Shown here in pieces: positions 15,249-24,014 of a stretch of 64,000 nt of DNA. Position 1 is the first letter of the stretch; each line of letters starts with the position of its first letter. A program made the translations under genes and the position numbers. Source of the stretch: Streptomyces sp. PR69 (GTDB taxonomy: Bacteria > Actinomycetota > Actinomycetes > Streptomycetales > Streptomycetaceae). Under the pieces are notes generated by a model. It was not told the DNA's origin. It searched no databases and saw only the letters and a program-made list of their open reading frames with translations. The stretch is from contig NZ_JAOWCB010000002.1 of the NCBI RefSeq assembly GCF_026420845.1, positions 124,001 through 188,000 on the forward strand, read 5' to 3'.

Positions 15249-15352
15249 CCCCCGAGGATACGGGGAGCGCGCGGGCCCGCCGTAATCCGACTCCGCCGTC
15301 CCCGCGCGCACCGCCCTCGGCTCTTCTCCCGGCCTGTCCTTCCGTCTCCGGC

Positions 15353-15526
15353 CTACCGCTTCACCGGCTCCACGGGCACCGCATGCCGCAGCCGCGCACA
15401 GCGCGGACACCGGATGAGCCGCCCAGGTCCGATCCGGTCGGCGCCGAGCTGCTGCATCGGAAACGAAGCGGTAGCGAAGACATGCCCCTCGGCACAGCGG
15501 ACGACGGTGCGCTCCATCAAGTCCAT
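15353..15526 (-). CDS. Small zinc-ribbon protein
   Basis: A 57-residue protein with Cys-x8-type spacing: a [10 protein letters not shown] element near the start and [12 protein letters not shown] near the end give three Cys and two His able to bind one zinc ion. The start at 15526 is supported by GAAGGGA about 6 bases upstream. Function unknown. Confidence 0.7.
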   Translation of the reverse strand: MDLMERTVVRCAEGHVFATASFPMQQLGADRIGPGRLIRCPRCARLRHAVPVEPVKR

Positions 15527-15756
15527 CGAGTCCCTTCCCCAGCCAATGCGGACGAAAGCCACATTAGGGGATGAACCGGATGCCACTCCACGCGGCACTC
15601 CGTAGACCAACGCTACGCCCCAACTCCCGCCCCCCGCAGCCGCATCCACCCCCTCACCACCCGCACACAACACAAAGACCCCACGGCGCATAACACCGGG
15701 GGCCAGTGATGAGGTACAGTGAGCGACGATGCGGCTCCGATGATCGGCTCCGCCGC

Positions 15757-15827
15757 GCGGGTGTAGTTTAATGGTAGAACATGAGCTTCCCAAGCTCAGA
15801 GCGCGGGTTCGATTCCCGTCACCCGCT
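15757..15827 (+). tRNA. tRNA-Gly (anticodon CCC)
   Basis: A 71-base cloverleaf: acceptor GCGGGTG/CACCCGC, D-arm GTTT..GAAC, anticodon stem TGAGC/GCTCA with loop TTCCCAA (anticodon CCC), T-arm GCGGG-TTCGATT-CCCGT, discriminator T. CCA is not encoded. No integrase or repeated 3' end was seen nearby. Confidence 0.95.
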
Positions 15828-15835
15828 CTTGATTG

Positions 15836-15866
15836 AAGGCCCAGGTCAGCGACCTGGGCCTTTCTT
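15836..15866 (+). terminator. Rho-independent terminator of tRNA-Gly
   Basis: A 12-bp perfect stem (15836-15847 with 15851-15862), 3-base loop, then TTTC. Confidence 0.92.
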
Positions 15867-15996
15867 GTTGTCTGGACCTATTGCCGGTCGCCGTGCCCTC
15901 CTCGTGCCCCAACTCGCCCAAAGGCGCCGCTCGGGCGCAGCCCACCCCGAACCCGCTCGCGCCCGCGGCCGCCTCGCCGGGTACGCAGGGGTGAAG

Positions 15997-16194
15997 TCAG
16001 GCGGTCCTCTGCGACGGGGGGAGCGCCGGTTCGGCGGCCGTCGTGCCGTCGTCCTTCATCGCCGCGGCTTCGCTCTTCAGGATGCGCGCGGACTTGCCGA
16101 GCGCGCGGGCCATCTCGGGCAACTTCGCACTGCCGAACAACAGCACGGCGACACCGAGAACGATGAGGATGTGCGAAGCGCTGAAAGCACCCAT
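15997..16194 (-). CDS. tatA: Twin-arginine translocase subunit TatA/E family
   Basis: A 65-residue protein. One N-terminal membrane helix (ILIVLGVAVLLFGSAKLPEMARALGKS) leads into the amphipathic helix with the FG-x(3)-LP motif typical of TatA/TatE. The charged tail is short. It forms the pore for folded twin-arginine substrates. It is a lone tatA copy; tatB and tatC are not nearby. Confidence 0.92.
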   Translation of the reverse strand: MGAFSASHILIVLGVAVLLFGSAKLPEMARALGKSARILKSEAAAMKDDGTTAAEPALPPSQRTA

Positions 16195-16437
16195 GATGAC
16201 CACCTTCTTCGACCGGGGCCGTCTCTCCCACGAGGACGTCTGCGGCCCGCTGAACGGATCGTAGCCCGTCGCCCCCCACGCACCGGCAAGGAGGGCGGGA
16301 GCGGGAGGCGTGGCCAGGAGGCCCCGGCGCGAAAACGGTGACCGGGCTGGCGACAGCGAGTCTGCCGGCGCGTTGGTAGCTTGTCTGCACCATGCGGGCC
16401 AATCGCGTCCGCCGCTTCCGCAGGAGCCCTTCCGCCC

Positions 16438-17145
16438 GTGAACACCCACGTTTCGACGCTCGCGCTCGGCCCGAGCTGGCTGGACCCCGACTTCCTGATC
16501 AACGAATTCGGTCTTTACGGAGTGCTGGCGATCGTCTTCGCCGAATCCGGCCTGCTCATCGGCTTCTTCCTCCCGGGTGACTCGCTGCTCTTCACCACGG
16601 GTCTGCTGACCACCACCGGAGTCCTCGACACGCCGCTCTGGCAGACCTGCACCCTCATCGCGATCGCGGCCATCCTCGGCGACCAGGCCGGCTACCTGTT
16701 CGGCCGCAAGGTGGGCCCGGCGATCTTCAACCGCCCCGACTCCCGCTTCTTCAAGCAGGAGAACGTCCAGAAGGCGCACGAGTTCTTCGAGAAGCACGGA
16801 CCGAAGTCGCTCGTCCTGTGCCGGTTCGTCCCCATCGTCCGGACGTTCACGCCGATCATCGCCGGCGTCAGCCGCATGAACTACCGCTCGTTCCTCACGT
16901 ACAACATCGTCGGCGGCATCCTGTGGGGTGTCGGCGTCACCCTCCTCGGCGCCGCCCTCGGCCAGATCACCTTCGTCCGCGAGCACATCGAGGCCATCCT
17001 CGTCGGCATTGTGCTGCTCTCCGTCGTGCCCATCGTCATCGAGGTCCTCCGCGCCCGCGCCGGCACGCAGCAGACACCGGCCGATCGCATGCAGGACAGC
17101 GATGTCCCGGCCCCAGCCGGGCGACGCCGCCACGCCAAACGCTGA
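16438..17145 (+). CDS. DedA-family membrane protein
   Basis: A 235-residue integral membrane protein of the DedA/SNARE-associated family, implicated in phospholipid or undecaprenyl-phosphate recycling. It shows the signature E-x(3)-P in AESGLLIGFFLPGDSLLF, GDQAGYLFGRKVG, and the conserved FxPxxRTFxPxxAG block (RFVPIVRTFTPIIAGVSRM). Several hydrophobic segments end in an Arg-rich tail. The GTG at 16438 has AGGAG 11 bases upstream. It is the last clearly core gene before the accessory region. Confidence 0.9.
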   Translation: MNTHVSTLALGPSWLDPDFLINEFGLYGVLAIVFAESGLLIGFFLPGDSLLFTTGLLTTTGVLDTPLWQTCTLIAIAAILGDQAGYLFGRKVGPAIFNRPDSRFFKQENVQKAHEFFEKHGPKSLVLCRFVPIVRTFTPIIAGVSRMNYRSFLTYNIVGGILWGVGVTLLGAALGQITFVREHIEAILVGIVLLSVVPIVIEVLRARAGTQQTPADRMQDSDVPAPAGRRRHAKR

Positions 17146-17329
17146 GCAGCCGCGCAAGGCCCTGCACAGCAGACAGCGGGGCAGGTCAACGATCTGGGGG
17201 TTAGGTGTTGTCCAGGCCGCGCTACGGCCCATCGTGCCCGATGCGTGCCCGTCAGGAGTGCGATGTCTCCATCGCCTGCGGCCTCATCTGGCAGACGCAT
17301 CAGGAAGACGTCCCCGATCGTTTCACCAG

Positions 17330-17554
17330 CTATGAGAGACGGATCGCGGCCTGAACGAGGCCGGCGACGGCTCGGGACCGGCTGTGGGGTGGCCAGGCGA
17401 TGACCGTCGTGACTGTGGGCGCGTCCAGCGCCGCCCGGGCCTCCCGCAGAAGCACCGACCCGGCCCCGGTCAGGGTGACCGCGCGACTGGCGCGTTCCAG
17501 CAGGGCCGCCCCGAGGCGCCGTTCGAGCCCGCGGACCGCCCGCGACAGCGGCGA
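17330..17554 (-). pseudogene. LysR-family regulator remnant (internal deletion)
   Basis: The readable 74 codons begin inside a LysR helix-turn-helix (SPLSRAVRGLERRLGAALLE and RASRAVTLTGAG, then VLLREARAALDA) and jump directly to a typical LysR C-terminal end (TTVIAWPPHSRSRAVAGLVQ). The effector-binding domain (about 180 residues) and the first 25-30 residues are absent. The reading frame stays open, so it is a deletion relic, not a working regulator. Confidence 0.8.
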
Positions 17555-17635
17555 TCGCGATCCGCCTCGCGACCCTCCCCGACGACGGCCCCACCGGCGG
17601 CTTCTTCGACGTACGCAGGGGAAGTGCCGTGGTGA
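17551..17635 (+). pseudogene. Short-chain dehydrogenase C-terminal remnant
   Basis: Plus-strand codons read AIAIRLATLPDDGPTGGFFD, a typical SDR C-terminus, then need a one-base shift to read YAGEVPW and a stop. Its left edge abuts the divergent LysR remnant, as in the common LysR/SDR divergent pair. Confidence 0.75.
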
Positions 17636-17964
17636 CCCGCGTGCCGGTGAGGGACATCGACGCACCACCGACCGCAAGGGCCCGGCCGCGGGGCGTCCCC
17701 CATCCGCTGCTTCGCAACCGGTGCGTCCTGACCGATCGGCTCCAGCCTGTCCAGCCGCCTGCTGGTCACGCACGTCGTCACGCGGATCACATGGGCTTCG
17801 TTCCTTCAGCGAAACCGGGGGGCCGGATCTGCCACCGGCCCGCCCATCATCGTACGGACCGGCCCTACACCCCCGCCGCCCACCACCCCCGCGGCACTCC
17901 CGGTGCACACCACCGCACCGGAAGCGCCGCGGCTCACGTGCCCCAACTCGTGCAAAGATGTGAG
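17636..17964. other. Gene-free stretch, decayed sequence
   Basis: No convincing start, domain or ribosome site is seen. It separates the LysR/SDR debris from the GH16-like gene and probably holds that gene's promoter. Confidence 0.5.
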
Positions 17965-18627
17965 GTGTCGCCCTTGTCTGCCACGTTCACCGCCGATTTC
18001 GCGTCGGCCGCGCAGTGGGTCGCGGGGCGGTCATGGGCGTATCCCGGTGGGGGGCCGGTCAATCCGGGGGACGGGAAGCTGGACCATCTCGTCGACGACC
18101 CGTTCTACTGCCGCGGCGGCGCCTTCCGCGCGGCTCTGCGGCCGGACGGGCTGTGGAACGCCGGGCTGCTGACCACCGAGGGCAGCCGCGAGGGCTTCAT
18201 GGTGCGCACCGGGGATGTGCTGGAGGCCAGGGTGCGGCTCGCCAGGGCGCTGGGGGCGTGGCCGGCGATCTGGACGTGGCGGGACGGCGGCCAGGAGATC
18301 GACGTGTTCGAGTACCACCCGGACAATCCGGATGTCCTGGAGCTGTCCAACCACGTGAACGGCGGGTGCCACTACTACCGGGACCCGGCCGTCGCCCCCG
18401 GAGCGTGGGTGGATCTGCGCGTCGACTTCGGCGACCGGTCGGTCGTGTGGTGGGTGAACGGGCGGCGGGTCTTCGCGGACGGCACGGGTGTGGGCGGGGA
18501 CTGGTGCGCCTACCTCATCGTCAACCTGTCCGTGTCGGCCGGGCGGCATCACTGTCCGCCGGAGCCCGGTGTGACCGACATGTCCTTCCGGGTGAGTCGC
18601 CTGCGGGTACACCGCCACGGCGGCTGA
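17965..18627 (+). CDS. Glycoside hydrolase family 16-like protein (beta-glucanase fold)
   Basis: A 220-residue protein with the jelly-roll fold of GH16. The catalytic signature E-I-D-x-x-E is present as QEIDVFEYH near residue 112, and DLRVDFGDRSVVWWVNGRRV matches the later strands. No signal peptide is visible, unlike secreted GH16 enzymes, so an intracellular role or a wrong start is possible. The start is uncertain: GTG at 17965, or TTG at 17974 with GAGGTG upstream. It stands alone between debris and the antiporter. Confidence 0.72.
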   Translation: MSPLSATFTADFASAAQWVAGRSWAYPGGGPVNPGDGKLDHLVDDPFYCRGGAFRAALRPDGLWNAGLLTTEGSREGFMVRTGDVLEARVRLARALGAWPAIWTWRDGGQEIDVFEYHPDNPDVLELSNHVNGGCHYYRDPAVAPGAWVDLRVDFGDRSVVWWVNGRRVFADGTGVGGDWCAYLIVNLSVSAGRHHCPPEPGVTDMSFRVSRLRVHRHGG

Positions 18628-18722
18628 GTCGGCTGTCATCGCGACAGCGGTTCACCCGCTACATCTCGCACCGGCTTCCCCTCGCCTTCTGGGGCCCGCC
18701 ATGTGGCTGCTCATACGGTCCT

Positions 18723-20387
18723 TCAAGCGGGTGGCGAGCCGCTGCCCCGGTCCTGGTCTCCGTGCCCGAGGAGTTGTTCGAGGACTTCGGCAGCGGCCAT
18801 GGCGGCGAGCGGGTACGGCCGCAGGATGAGGTCGGCGCCTGCGGCGTCCAGCTGCTTGGCGTCGCGCTCGGAGTGGGCGGTCAGGGCCACCTTGCCCTGG
18901 TAGTCGTGGTGCCGCAGCCCGTGCAGAAGCGCCTTGCTGGTCTCCGTCAGCGGAATGGTGCTGATCACGCAGCGTGCGCGGGAGAGCGGAAGGCTTTCCA
19001 GCAGATGCATGTCCTCTGCGCTGCCGAACACGGCGGTCACGCCCTCCCGGTCGCATCGGGCAACGCGGTGCGGGTCGAAGTCCACGGCCAGGACCCGGTG
19101 GCCGGCCTGGCCGAGCTGGTCGGCGATGGCCCCGCCGAAGCGGCCCATGCCGTAGAGGATCACGTCGGCTTCCTTCTCCTGTCCGTGAAAGTCCCGCGTT
19201 CTCCCGTCGGTCCGGTCGAGCACCGACAGCCAGCGTTCCAGGCGTGCGTAAATCTGATGGGAGTACAGGATGAGATAGGTGGAGCCACCGATGGTGATCA
19301 GGCCCACGACCGTGATCAGGCTGACTGTGGTGCCGGTGATGTGTCCGAGGCTGAGGCCGAGTGCGGCGAGGATGAGGGAGAACTCGGAGATCTGCGCGAC
19401 CGTGAGGCCGGCCAGGAACCCCACCCGTACCGGGTAGCGCATGGCCGCCATGATCAGTACGACGATCAGCGGATTGCCCACGAGGACAAAGGCGGAGAAG
19501 ATCGCTGCCTCGGTGAGTTGCTGGGATGTGTCGGTGAACTCCAGCCGCGCGCCGAGTTCGAGGAAGAAGAACAGCAGCAGGAAGTCGCGCAGGCTGACGA
19601 GGCGGGCGCCGAGCGCGTCCCGATACGGCGTCGTGGCGAGCGAGACGCCTGCGAGGAACGCCCCGATTTCGGTGCTGAAGCCCATCCAGTCGCTCAAGGC
19701 CGCGACCGACACGGCGTACGCGACGCCGAAGAGAACCAGCAACTCCTGCGACCGGGCCACCTGGTGCAGCGCCTTCGGCAGCACGTACCGCATGAACACG
19801 GCGATACCGGCCAGCAGTCCAAGGCCCTTCGCGAAGACCAGGGCGACATCAGCCGCCAGGTTGTCGCCGGTCTGTCTTCCGACGGCGGTCAGCGCGATCA
19901 TCACCAGGACCACCACGATGTCCTGGACGATGAGGAAGCCGACCGCGATCCGCCCGTGGAGCTGCTCCAGCTCCCGCTTGTCCGACAGCAGCTTCACGAT
20001 GATGATCGTGGACGAGAAGGTCAGCGCCACCGCCACGTAGAGCGCGGTGACCGTGTCCATGCCGAGGCCGATGGCGATCAGGTAGCCGATGACCGAGGTG
20101 AAGAGGACCTGGCCGAGTCCGGTCGCCAGGGCGATGGGTCCTGTGGTGCGGATCAGGTGCAGGTCCAGCCGGAGGCCGACGAGGAACAGCAGGATCGCGA
20201 TGCCCAGCCTGGCCAGCAGCTCGATGGTGCCGTCCGCCTCAACCCAGCCGAAGCCGGTCGGACCGACCACGATGCCCACGCCGATGAACGCGACGATCAG
20301 CGGCTGCCGCAGACGTACGGCCAGCAGCCCGACGACCGCCGAGATCGCCAGGATGACGGCGAAGAGGGCGAACCCGTGCACCTCCAT
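18723..20387 (-). CDS. CPA2-family cation:proton antiporter with RCK (TrkA-N) domain
   Basis: A 554-residue membrane transporter related to KefB/KefC, exchanging K+ or Na+ for H+. The first 380 residues hold about 12 hydrophobic segments, with VGPTGFGWV, RLGIAILLFLVGLRLDL and FSSTIIIVKLLSDKRE. The C-terminal RCK domain has the nucleotide-binding motif VILYGMGRFGGAIADQLG. The ATG at 20387 follows GGGAG. No KefF/KefG partner is adjacent. The sequence is intact. Confidence 0.93.
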   Translation of the reverse strand: MEVHGFALFAVILAISAVVGLLAVRLRQPLIVAFIGVGIVVGPTGFGWVEADGTIELLARLGIAILLFLVGLRLDLHLIRTTGPIALATGLGQVLFTSVIGYLIAIGLGMDTVTALYVAVALTFSSTIIIVKLLSDKRELEQLHGRIAVGFLIVQDIVVVLVMIALTAVGRQTGDNLAADVALVFAKGLGLLAGIAVFMRYVLPKALHQVARSQELLVLFGVAYAVSVAALSDWMGFSTEIGAFLAGVSLATTPYRDALGARLVSLRDFLLLFFFLELGARLEFTDTSQQLTEAAIFSAFVLVGNPLIVVLIMAAMRYPVRVGFLAGLTVAQISEFSLILAALGLSLGHITGTTVSLITVVGLITIGGSTYLILYSHQIYARLERWLSVLDRTDGRTRDFHGQEKEADVILYGMGRFGGAIADQLGQAGHRVLAVDFDPHRVARCDREGVTAVFGSAEDMHLLESLPLSRARCVISTIPLTETSKALLHGLRHHDYQGKVALTAHSERDAKQLDAAGADLILRPYPLAAMAAAEVLEQLLGHGDQDRGSGSPPA

Positions 20388-20390
20388 CAC

Positions 20391-20922
20391 TCCCGTCCGA
20401 TCACGGCCAGGTCGGGGCCGTGATTCCTGACGCCGCCGGTCTGCCCCGGCGGGGACGCCCGGAGGCGGAGGAGGGCGGGAGCCCGGTCACCTCCCGTACG
20501 ACGAGGGGGGCATCGCACCGGGCACGCCGCATCACGCGCTGGGCCGCGCCTGGGGAGACACCACCCACAAGGCGGCGGCAGCCTGAACGCCGTGCACCCG
20601 AGCGAGCCGCACAGCCCGCCCCAATAGCCCGGTTCCCGTGACGGGACAGGTCGGTGGCCGCCGGCGCCCGGCGGAAGCGCGCCGTGCCCATGACGACCGC
20701 CCTCCGACCACGCGCCCGCCGCCACGGCACATGCGAACAGGGCACGCCCGCCGACTCACCGAGACGCCGAACCGGCAGCCACGCGAGACGGCTCCGTGTA
20801 CACCAGGGTCCCCCAGGCCCGCCCACCCCGCCAGCCGAGAGCGGCCCACACCACCCACGCGCCAGTCGGCGGCAGCTCCGGCGATTGCACCAGGGGCAGA
20901 AAGACGAACGCCCACCCTCGCG
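20391..20922. other. 532-bp stretch without a recognisable gene
   Basis: Several frames are open only because of the high GC content, but none has a family-like sequence. In other actinomycetes a BlaI gene is followed by an M56 (BlaR-like) peptidase on the same strand; this could be the eroded site of one, but I cannot demonstrate it. Confidence 0.45.
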
Positions 20923-21327
20923 TCAGCTCGCGCCCTCGTCGGGCTGCTGGGCCAGCAGCCCGCGCAGGAGCCGCTCGTCACCCGGCAGCAGGGCCGTGAC
21001 GAATCTCGCCAGCACCTCCTCGCGATCCGCTTCCGCGTCCAGGAGCCGACGCAGCCGCAGCGCCGCCAGTCCGGCTTCGTCCGCGACAGCCGTCCACTCG
21101 AAGGCCCGGCCCGCACGCTGCCTCGCCACCGCCCCCTTGGCCTGGAGCCGGGTCAGGGTGGTGATCACGGTCGTGTAGGCGAGGCCCCGGCCGAGACGCT
21201 CCTGTACGTATGCGGCGGTGACCGGCTCGGGGGCGCTCCGCAGGGCGGCGAGGACCTCCGTCTCCAGCTCGCCCTGCCCCCGGCGGCCGGGCGGTCTGCC
21301 GACAGTTTGCTGGTTCCGTCCCGTCAT
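20923..21327 (-). CDS. BlaI/MecI/CopY-family transcriptional repressor
   Basis: A 134-residue dimeric winged-helix repressor. GELETEVLAALRSAPEPVTAAYV, then AYTTVITTLTRLQAKGAVARQ, matches the BlaI DNA-binding domain; the C-terminal helices (EVLARFVTALLPGDERLLRG) form the dimer arm with the usual cleavage region. The ATG at 21327 follows AGGAGG by 8 bases. The usual BlaR partner is not found. A BlaI-like operator lies at 21658-21673, upstream of the divergent gene. Confidence 0.88.
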   Translation of the reverse strand: MTGRNQQTVGRPPGRRGQGELETEVLAALRSAPEPVTAAYVQERLGRGLAYTTVITTLTRLQAKGAVARQRAGRAFEWTAVADEAGLAALRLRRLLDAEADREEVLARFVTALLPGDERLLRGLLAQQPDEGAS

Positions 21328-21657
21328 GTCGCCCGCCTCCTGCCCAACGGCCCTGCTCATACGGCGAGGCCGTTCATGGTACTGAAGCCGTCATCGTTCG
21401 TTTCCGGTCGTTCTTCCGCCACTCGCGACTCCGCCACCGCCTCGTGGCCATCCCCGCAGCCGTGCATCGTGAGTGCGCTCAACACCCATCTTCTACGTCG
21501 TTGTCGATTCATTGGCCAGTCCCGCGGCCAGGGAATCCGGGGCAGCGCTCCCCACGAGGACCGCCTCCCCGTCCGAGCGCGAGCCGGGCGGCGGGCGGCG
21601 GGCGGCCACGCTCAGTTTCCACATGGCTACCGAGGAGGGCGACTCCCGGCCTATGCT

Positions 21658-21673
21658 TCTACATGTGTGTAGA
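21658..21673. promoter_or_regulatory. Candidate BlaI-type operator
   Basis: TCTACA-TGTG-TGTAGA is a perfect 6-bp inverted repeat, close to the actinobacterial BlaI core TACTACA-N-TGTAGTA. A TATGCT hexamer, a possible -10, sits directly before it. Confidence 0.55.
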
Positions 21674-21770
21674 CGATATGCCGAACCACCCCGGCACTCG
21701 GACAGGTTCAGCCGGTTAGGCAGAGCCGATCCCGCCGCCGCCCCGTCCCGGCGTCCGTCGCACGCACTCC

Positions 21771-21792
21771 ACTCACACTCACACTCACACTC
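21771..21792. repeat. ACTCAC microsatellite
   Basis: ACTCAC is repeated three times plus a partial copy in the 5' leader of the next gene, ending 5 bases before its GGAGG site. Confidence 0.8.
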
Positions 21793-21807
21793 GGCTGGAG
21801 GGCCTTC

Positions 21808-22029
21808 GTGGCTTCGATAGATCTGGACAAGGTGCTGGACAAGGCGTGGGCGGACAAGAGCCTCGCGGAGATACTCGCCGCGCCCGTGGACGCACTCAAG
21901 GGCGTGTCCGAGAAGGACGGCGAGCTGCTGAAGGAGGCGTTCGGGGTCAAGACCGTGGCCGATCTCGCCGATCTGAAATATGTCCACTGGGCCCAGGCAC
22001 TGGCCGCGCTCGGCGCGGCGTCCAAGTAG
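21808..22029 (+). CDS. Small helix-hairpin-helix-like protein
   Basis: A 73-residue protein, all helical by appearance. LKGVSEKDGELLKEAFGVKT resembles a helix-hairpin-helix motif, and VADLADLKYVHWAQALAALG is a pattern I associate with small streptomycete proteins. It may bind DNA. The GTG has GGAGG 6 bases upstream. It precedes the spo0M remnant by 85 bases and may share its transcript. Repression by the BlaI protein is inferred from the upstream palindrome. Confidence 0.75.
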   Translation: MASIDLDKVLDKAWADKSLAEILAAPVDALKGVSEKDGELLKEAFGVKTVADLADLKYVHWAQALAALGAASK

Positions 22030-22114
22030 TTCTCCCGCGGGCCGCCGCCACCGCGGCTCCGGCGGCGGCCCCCGTCTCCGTACGGCAACGCATCATGAAG
22101 GAGTGAACGCCACG

Positions 22115-23139
22115 ATGGTGTTCAAGCGACTGCTCGGGTCGATCGGCATCGGCGGCCCCTCGGTTGACACGGTCCTCGCGCCCGGGGCGGTACAGCCGGG
22201 CGGGCCGCTCGCCGGCGAGGTACATCTCAAGGGCGGCGAAGCCGACTTCGACATCGAGCACATCACCCTGGAACTGGTCGCCCGGGTCGAGGCCGAGCAC
22301 GACGGCGGCGAGTCCGAGGGCGTGGTCACCTTTGAGCGGTTCACCGTCGGCGGCGGCTTCCGCCTCGCGGCGGGCGAGCAGCGCAGCATCCCGTTCAGCG
22401 TGATGCTGCCGTGGGAGACGCCGGTCACCGAGTTGCACGGGCAGGCGCTGGGCATCGTCCTCGGCGTACGGACTGAGCTGGCGGTGGCCGGCGCGAAGGA
22501 CAAGGGCGACCTGGATCCGCTGGCCGTGCGGCCGCTCCCGGCGCAGGAGGCGATCCTCGAAGCCCTCGGGCAGCTCGGCTTCGGCTTCAAGTCCGCCGAC
22601 CTGGAGTACGGCCACATCGGCGGCACCGGCCAGCAGCTGCCGTTCTACCAGGAGATCGAGCTGGCCCCGGCGCGCAGTACGCGCACCAGGTCAACGAGAT
22701 CGAGGTGACCTTCCTGGCCAACCCGGGCGGCATGGAGGTCGTCCTGGAGGCCGACAAGCGCGGCGGCTTCTTCTCCGAGGGCCATGACGCGCTCACCCGC
22801 TTCACCGTGAGCCACGGCGATGTCGCGTACACCGACTGGAGCACCGAGGTCGACGGCTGGATCCGTCAACTCGTCGAACGCCATGGCTCCCACGGAGCGC
22901 ACGGCTTCCACGGGGCCTACCAGCACGGCGACCCGTACGCGCACAAGAGCGACCACCACGGCCACCACGGGCACGACGACCACCACCACGGCCACCGCTC
23001 CGGCCCCGGCATGGGCACGGCCATCGCGGCCGGCGCCGCGGGCCTGGCCGTCGGCGTGGCGGGCGGTTTCGTCGCCGCGGAGGTCGTCGACGAAGTCGGC
23101 GACTTCTTCGAAGGCGACGACGAGGGCGAGGAAGGCTGA
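22115..23139 (+). pseudogene. Spo0M-like sporulation-control protein, frameshifted
   Basis: The first frame (from ATG 22115) reads a standard Spo0M arrestin-like domain beginning MVFKRLLGSIGIGGPSVDTV, up to PFYQEIELAPA, and then shifts near 22665-22675. The second frame continues as QYAHQVNEIEVTFLANPGG and runs to 23139 with a His-rich stretch (HGHHGHDDHHHGH) and a Gly/Ala hydrophobic segment. Together they would give one protein of about 340 residues. Spo0M proteins modulate sporulation and stress in the cytosol. A single-base sequencing error could also explain this. Confidence 0.82.
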
Positions 23140-23173
23140 CCCTGACAGCTCCTGCACGACTGCAGAAGTAACG

Positions 23174-23200
23174 GCCGGGGGCGGCTGCTCCGCCCCCGGC
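23174..23200 (+). terminator. Terminator after the spo0M remnant
   Basis: An 11-bp stem GCCGGGGGCGG with its complement and a 5-base loop. Confidence 0.75.
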
Positions 23201-23221
23201 TCACACGGCGAAGGAGTTCTC

Positions 23222-23388
23222 ATGGTCCTGTGGGAGCGCCTCAAGGAGTCCGCGTCGACGAGCAGACCCAGCTGACGGCGGAGAAGAACATCGGCGGCGC
23301 CGACGGCGACGGCGACAAGACCGGGCAGGCCGTCGGACGGGAAGCCTGCTGCACCCCCGAACTGCCGCCCCACGAGTTCACCCTGTAA
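23222..23388 (+). pseudogene. TerB-like tellurite-resistance protein remnant
   Basis: The ATG (GAAGGAG upstream) starts a TerB-like N-terminus MVLWERLKESAS. After a one-base shift the frame reads TQLTAEKN, also TerB-like, and then goes directly to a TerB-like end, ELPPHEFTL and stop. About 100 internal residues, carrying the metal-binding acidic helix bundle, are missing. Known TerB is about 150 residues. Confidence 0.72.
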
Positions 23389-23411
23389 TCCCACAAAGGA
23401 GGGGCACGCGC

Positions 23412-23675
23412 ATGGAGATCTCCGGCATCATCACCGCGATCATCTTCGGAGCCGTCATCGGCACGCTGGGCCGACTGGTGCTGCCCGGGCGGCAGAACAT
23501 CGGCTGGCTGTGGACCATCGCCGTCGGCGTCGCCGCCGCGCTCGTCGGCACCGCCATCGCCGCCGCGCTCGGCGTCGCCGACACCAAGGGAATCGACTGG
23601 ATCGAAATGGCCATCCAGGTCGGCCTCGCCGCCGCCGGAGTCACCGCCCTGGAACGCTTCCGGTCGCGCGCCTGA
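23412..23675 (+). CDS. GlsB/YeaQ/YmgE-family stress membrane protein
   Basis: An 87-residue protein with three membrane segments: GIITAIIFGAVIGTLGRLVLPG, TIAVGVAAALVGTAIAAALG and an amphipathic end. The LGRLVLPGRQNIGW block, with a basic loop, is diagnostic of the family, which is induced by envelope or general stress. AAAGGAGG lies 10 bases upstream of the ATG. It is intact between two decayed stress genes. Confidence 0.92.
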   Translation: MEISGIITAIIFGAVIGTLGRLVLPGRQNIGWLWTIAVGVAAALVGTAIAAALGVADTKGIDWIEMAIQVGLAAAGVTALERFRSRA

Positions 23676-23726
23676 CGTGGCCGCCCCGCGCCGCGCACCG
23701 GCGCGGGGCGCGCCGCAGGCTCCGCG

Positions 23727-23870
23727 GCCATCCTGCAGAACGGCGACGACGTCGTCTTCGCGCACTGCTCGAACATCGTCGCTGACGGTTTCCGCGAGCT
23801 GCGGGAAGGCCGGCGGGTGAACGTCGACGTCGCTCAGGGCCAGAAGGGCCCCCAGGCCGATGACCGTCGT
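23727..23870 (+). pseudogene. Cold-shock-domain fragment
   Basis: The frame reads [20 protein letters not shown], then [20 protein letters not shown], then GPQADDRR: the second half of a CspA-type domain, including a form of the RNP2 motif. The first half (start and RNP1) is absent, replaced by GC-rich sequence, and the frame runs on beyond the normal stop. It is probably non-functional. Confidence 0.68.
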
Positions 23871-24014
23871 TCCGGCCCGACACCGGTCACCCGGGGGGGC
23901 GACGCCGGGCAGCCCGACGGACGGCCGGGGGCCGTCAGGGGGGCTCGGCGGCCGGGCGCCGTCCGCATCGGCTGGCGTCGGCCCGGGCAATCTCCCGGTC
24001 CGGGCGGTGCGCGA

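Larger units (their letters stand above)
21328..21807. other. Divergent intergenic region
   Basis: 480 bp between the BlaI-type gene and the helix-hairpin-helix gene. It holds a 6-4-6 palindrome (21658-21673) and a short ACTCAC microsatellite; no other gene is seen. Confidence 0.6.

Noticed and set aside
15757..15827. tRNA-Gly as the attachment site of an integrated element
   Set aside because: I saw no integrase gene and no second copy of the tRNA 3' end in the window.
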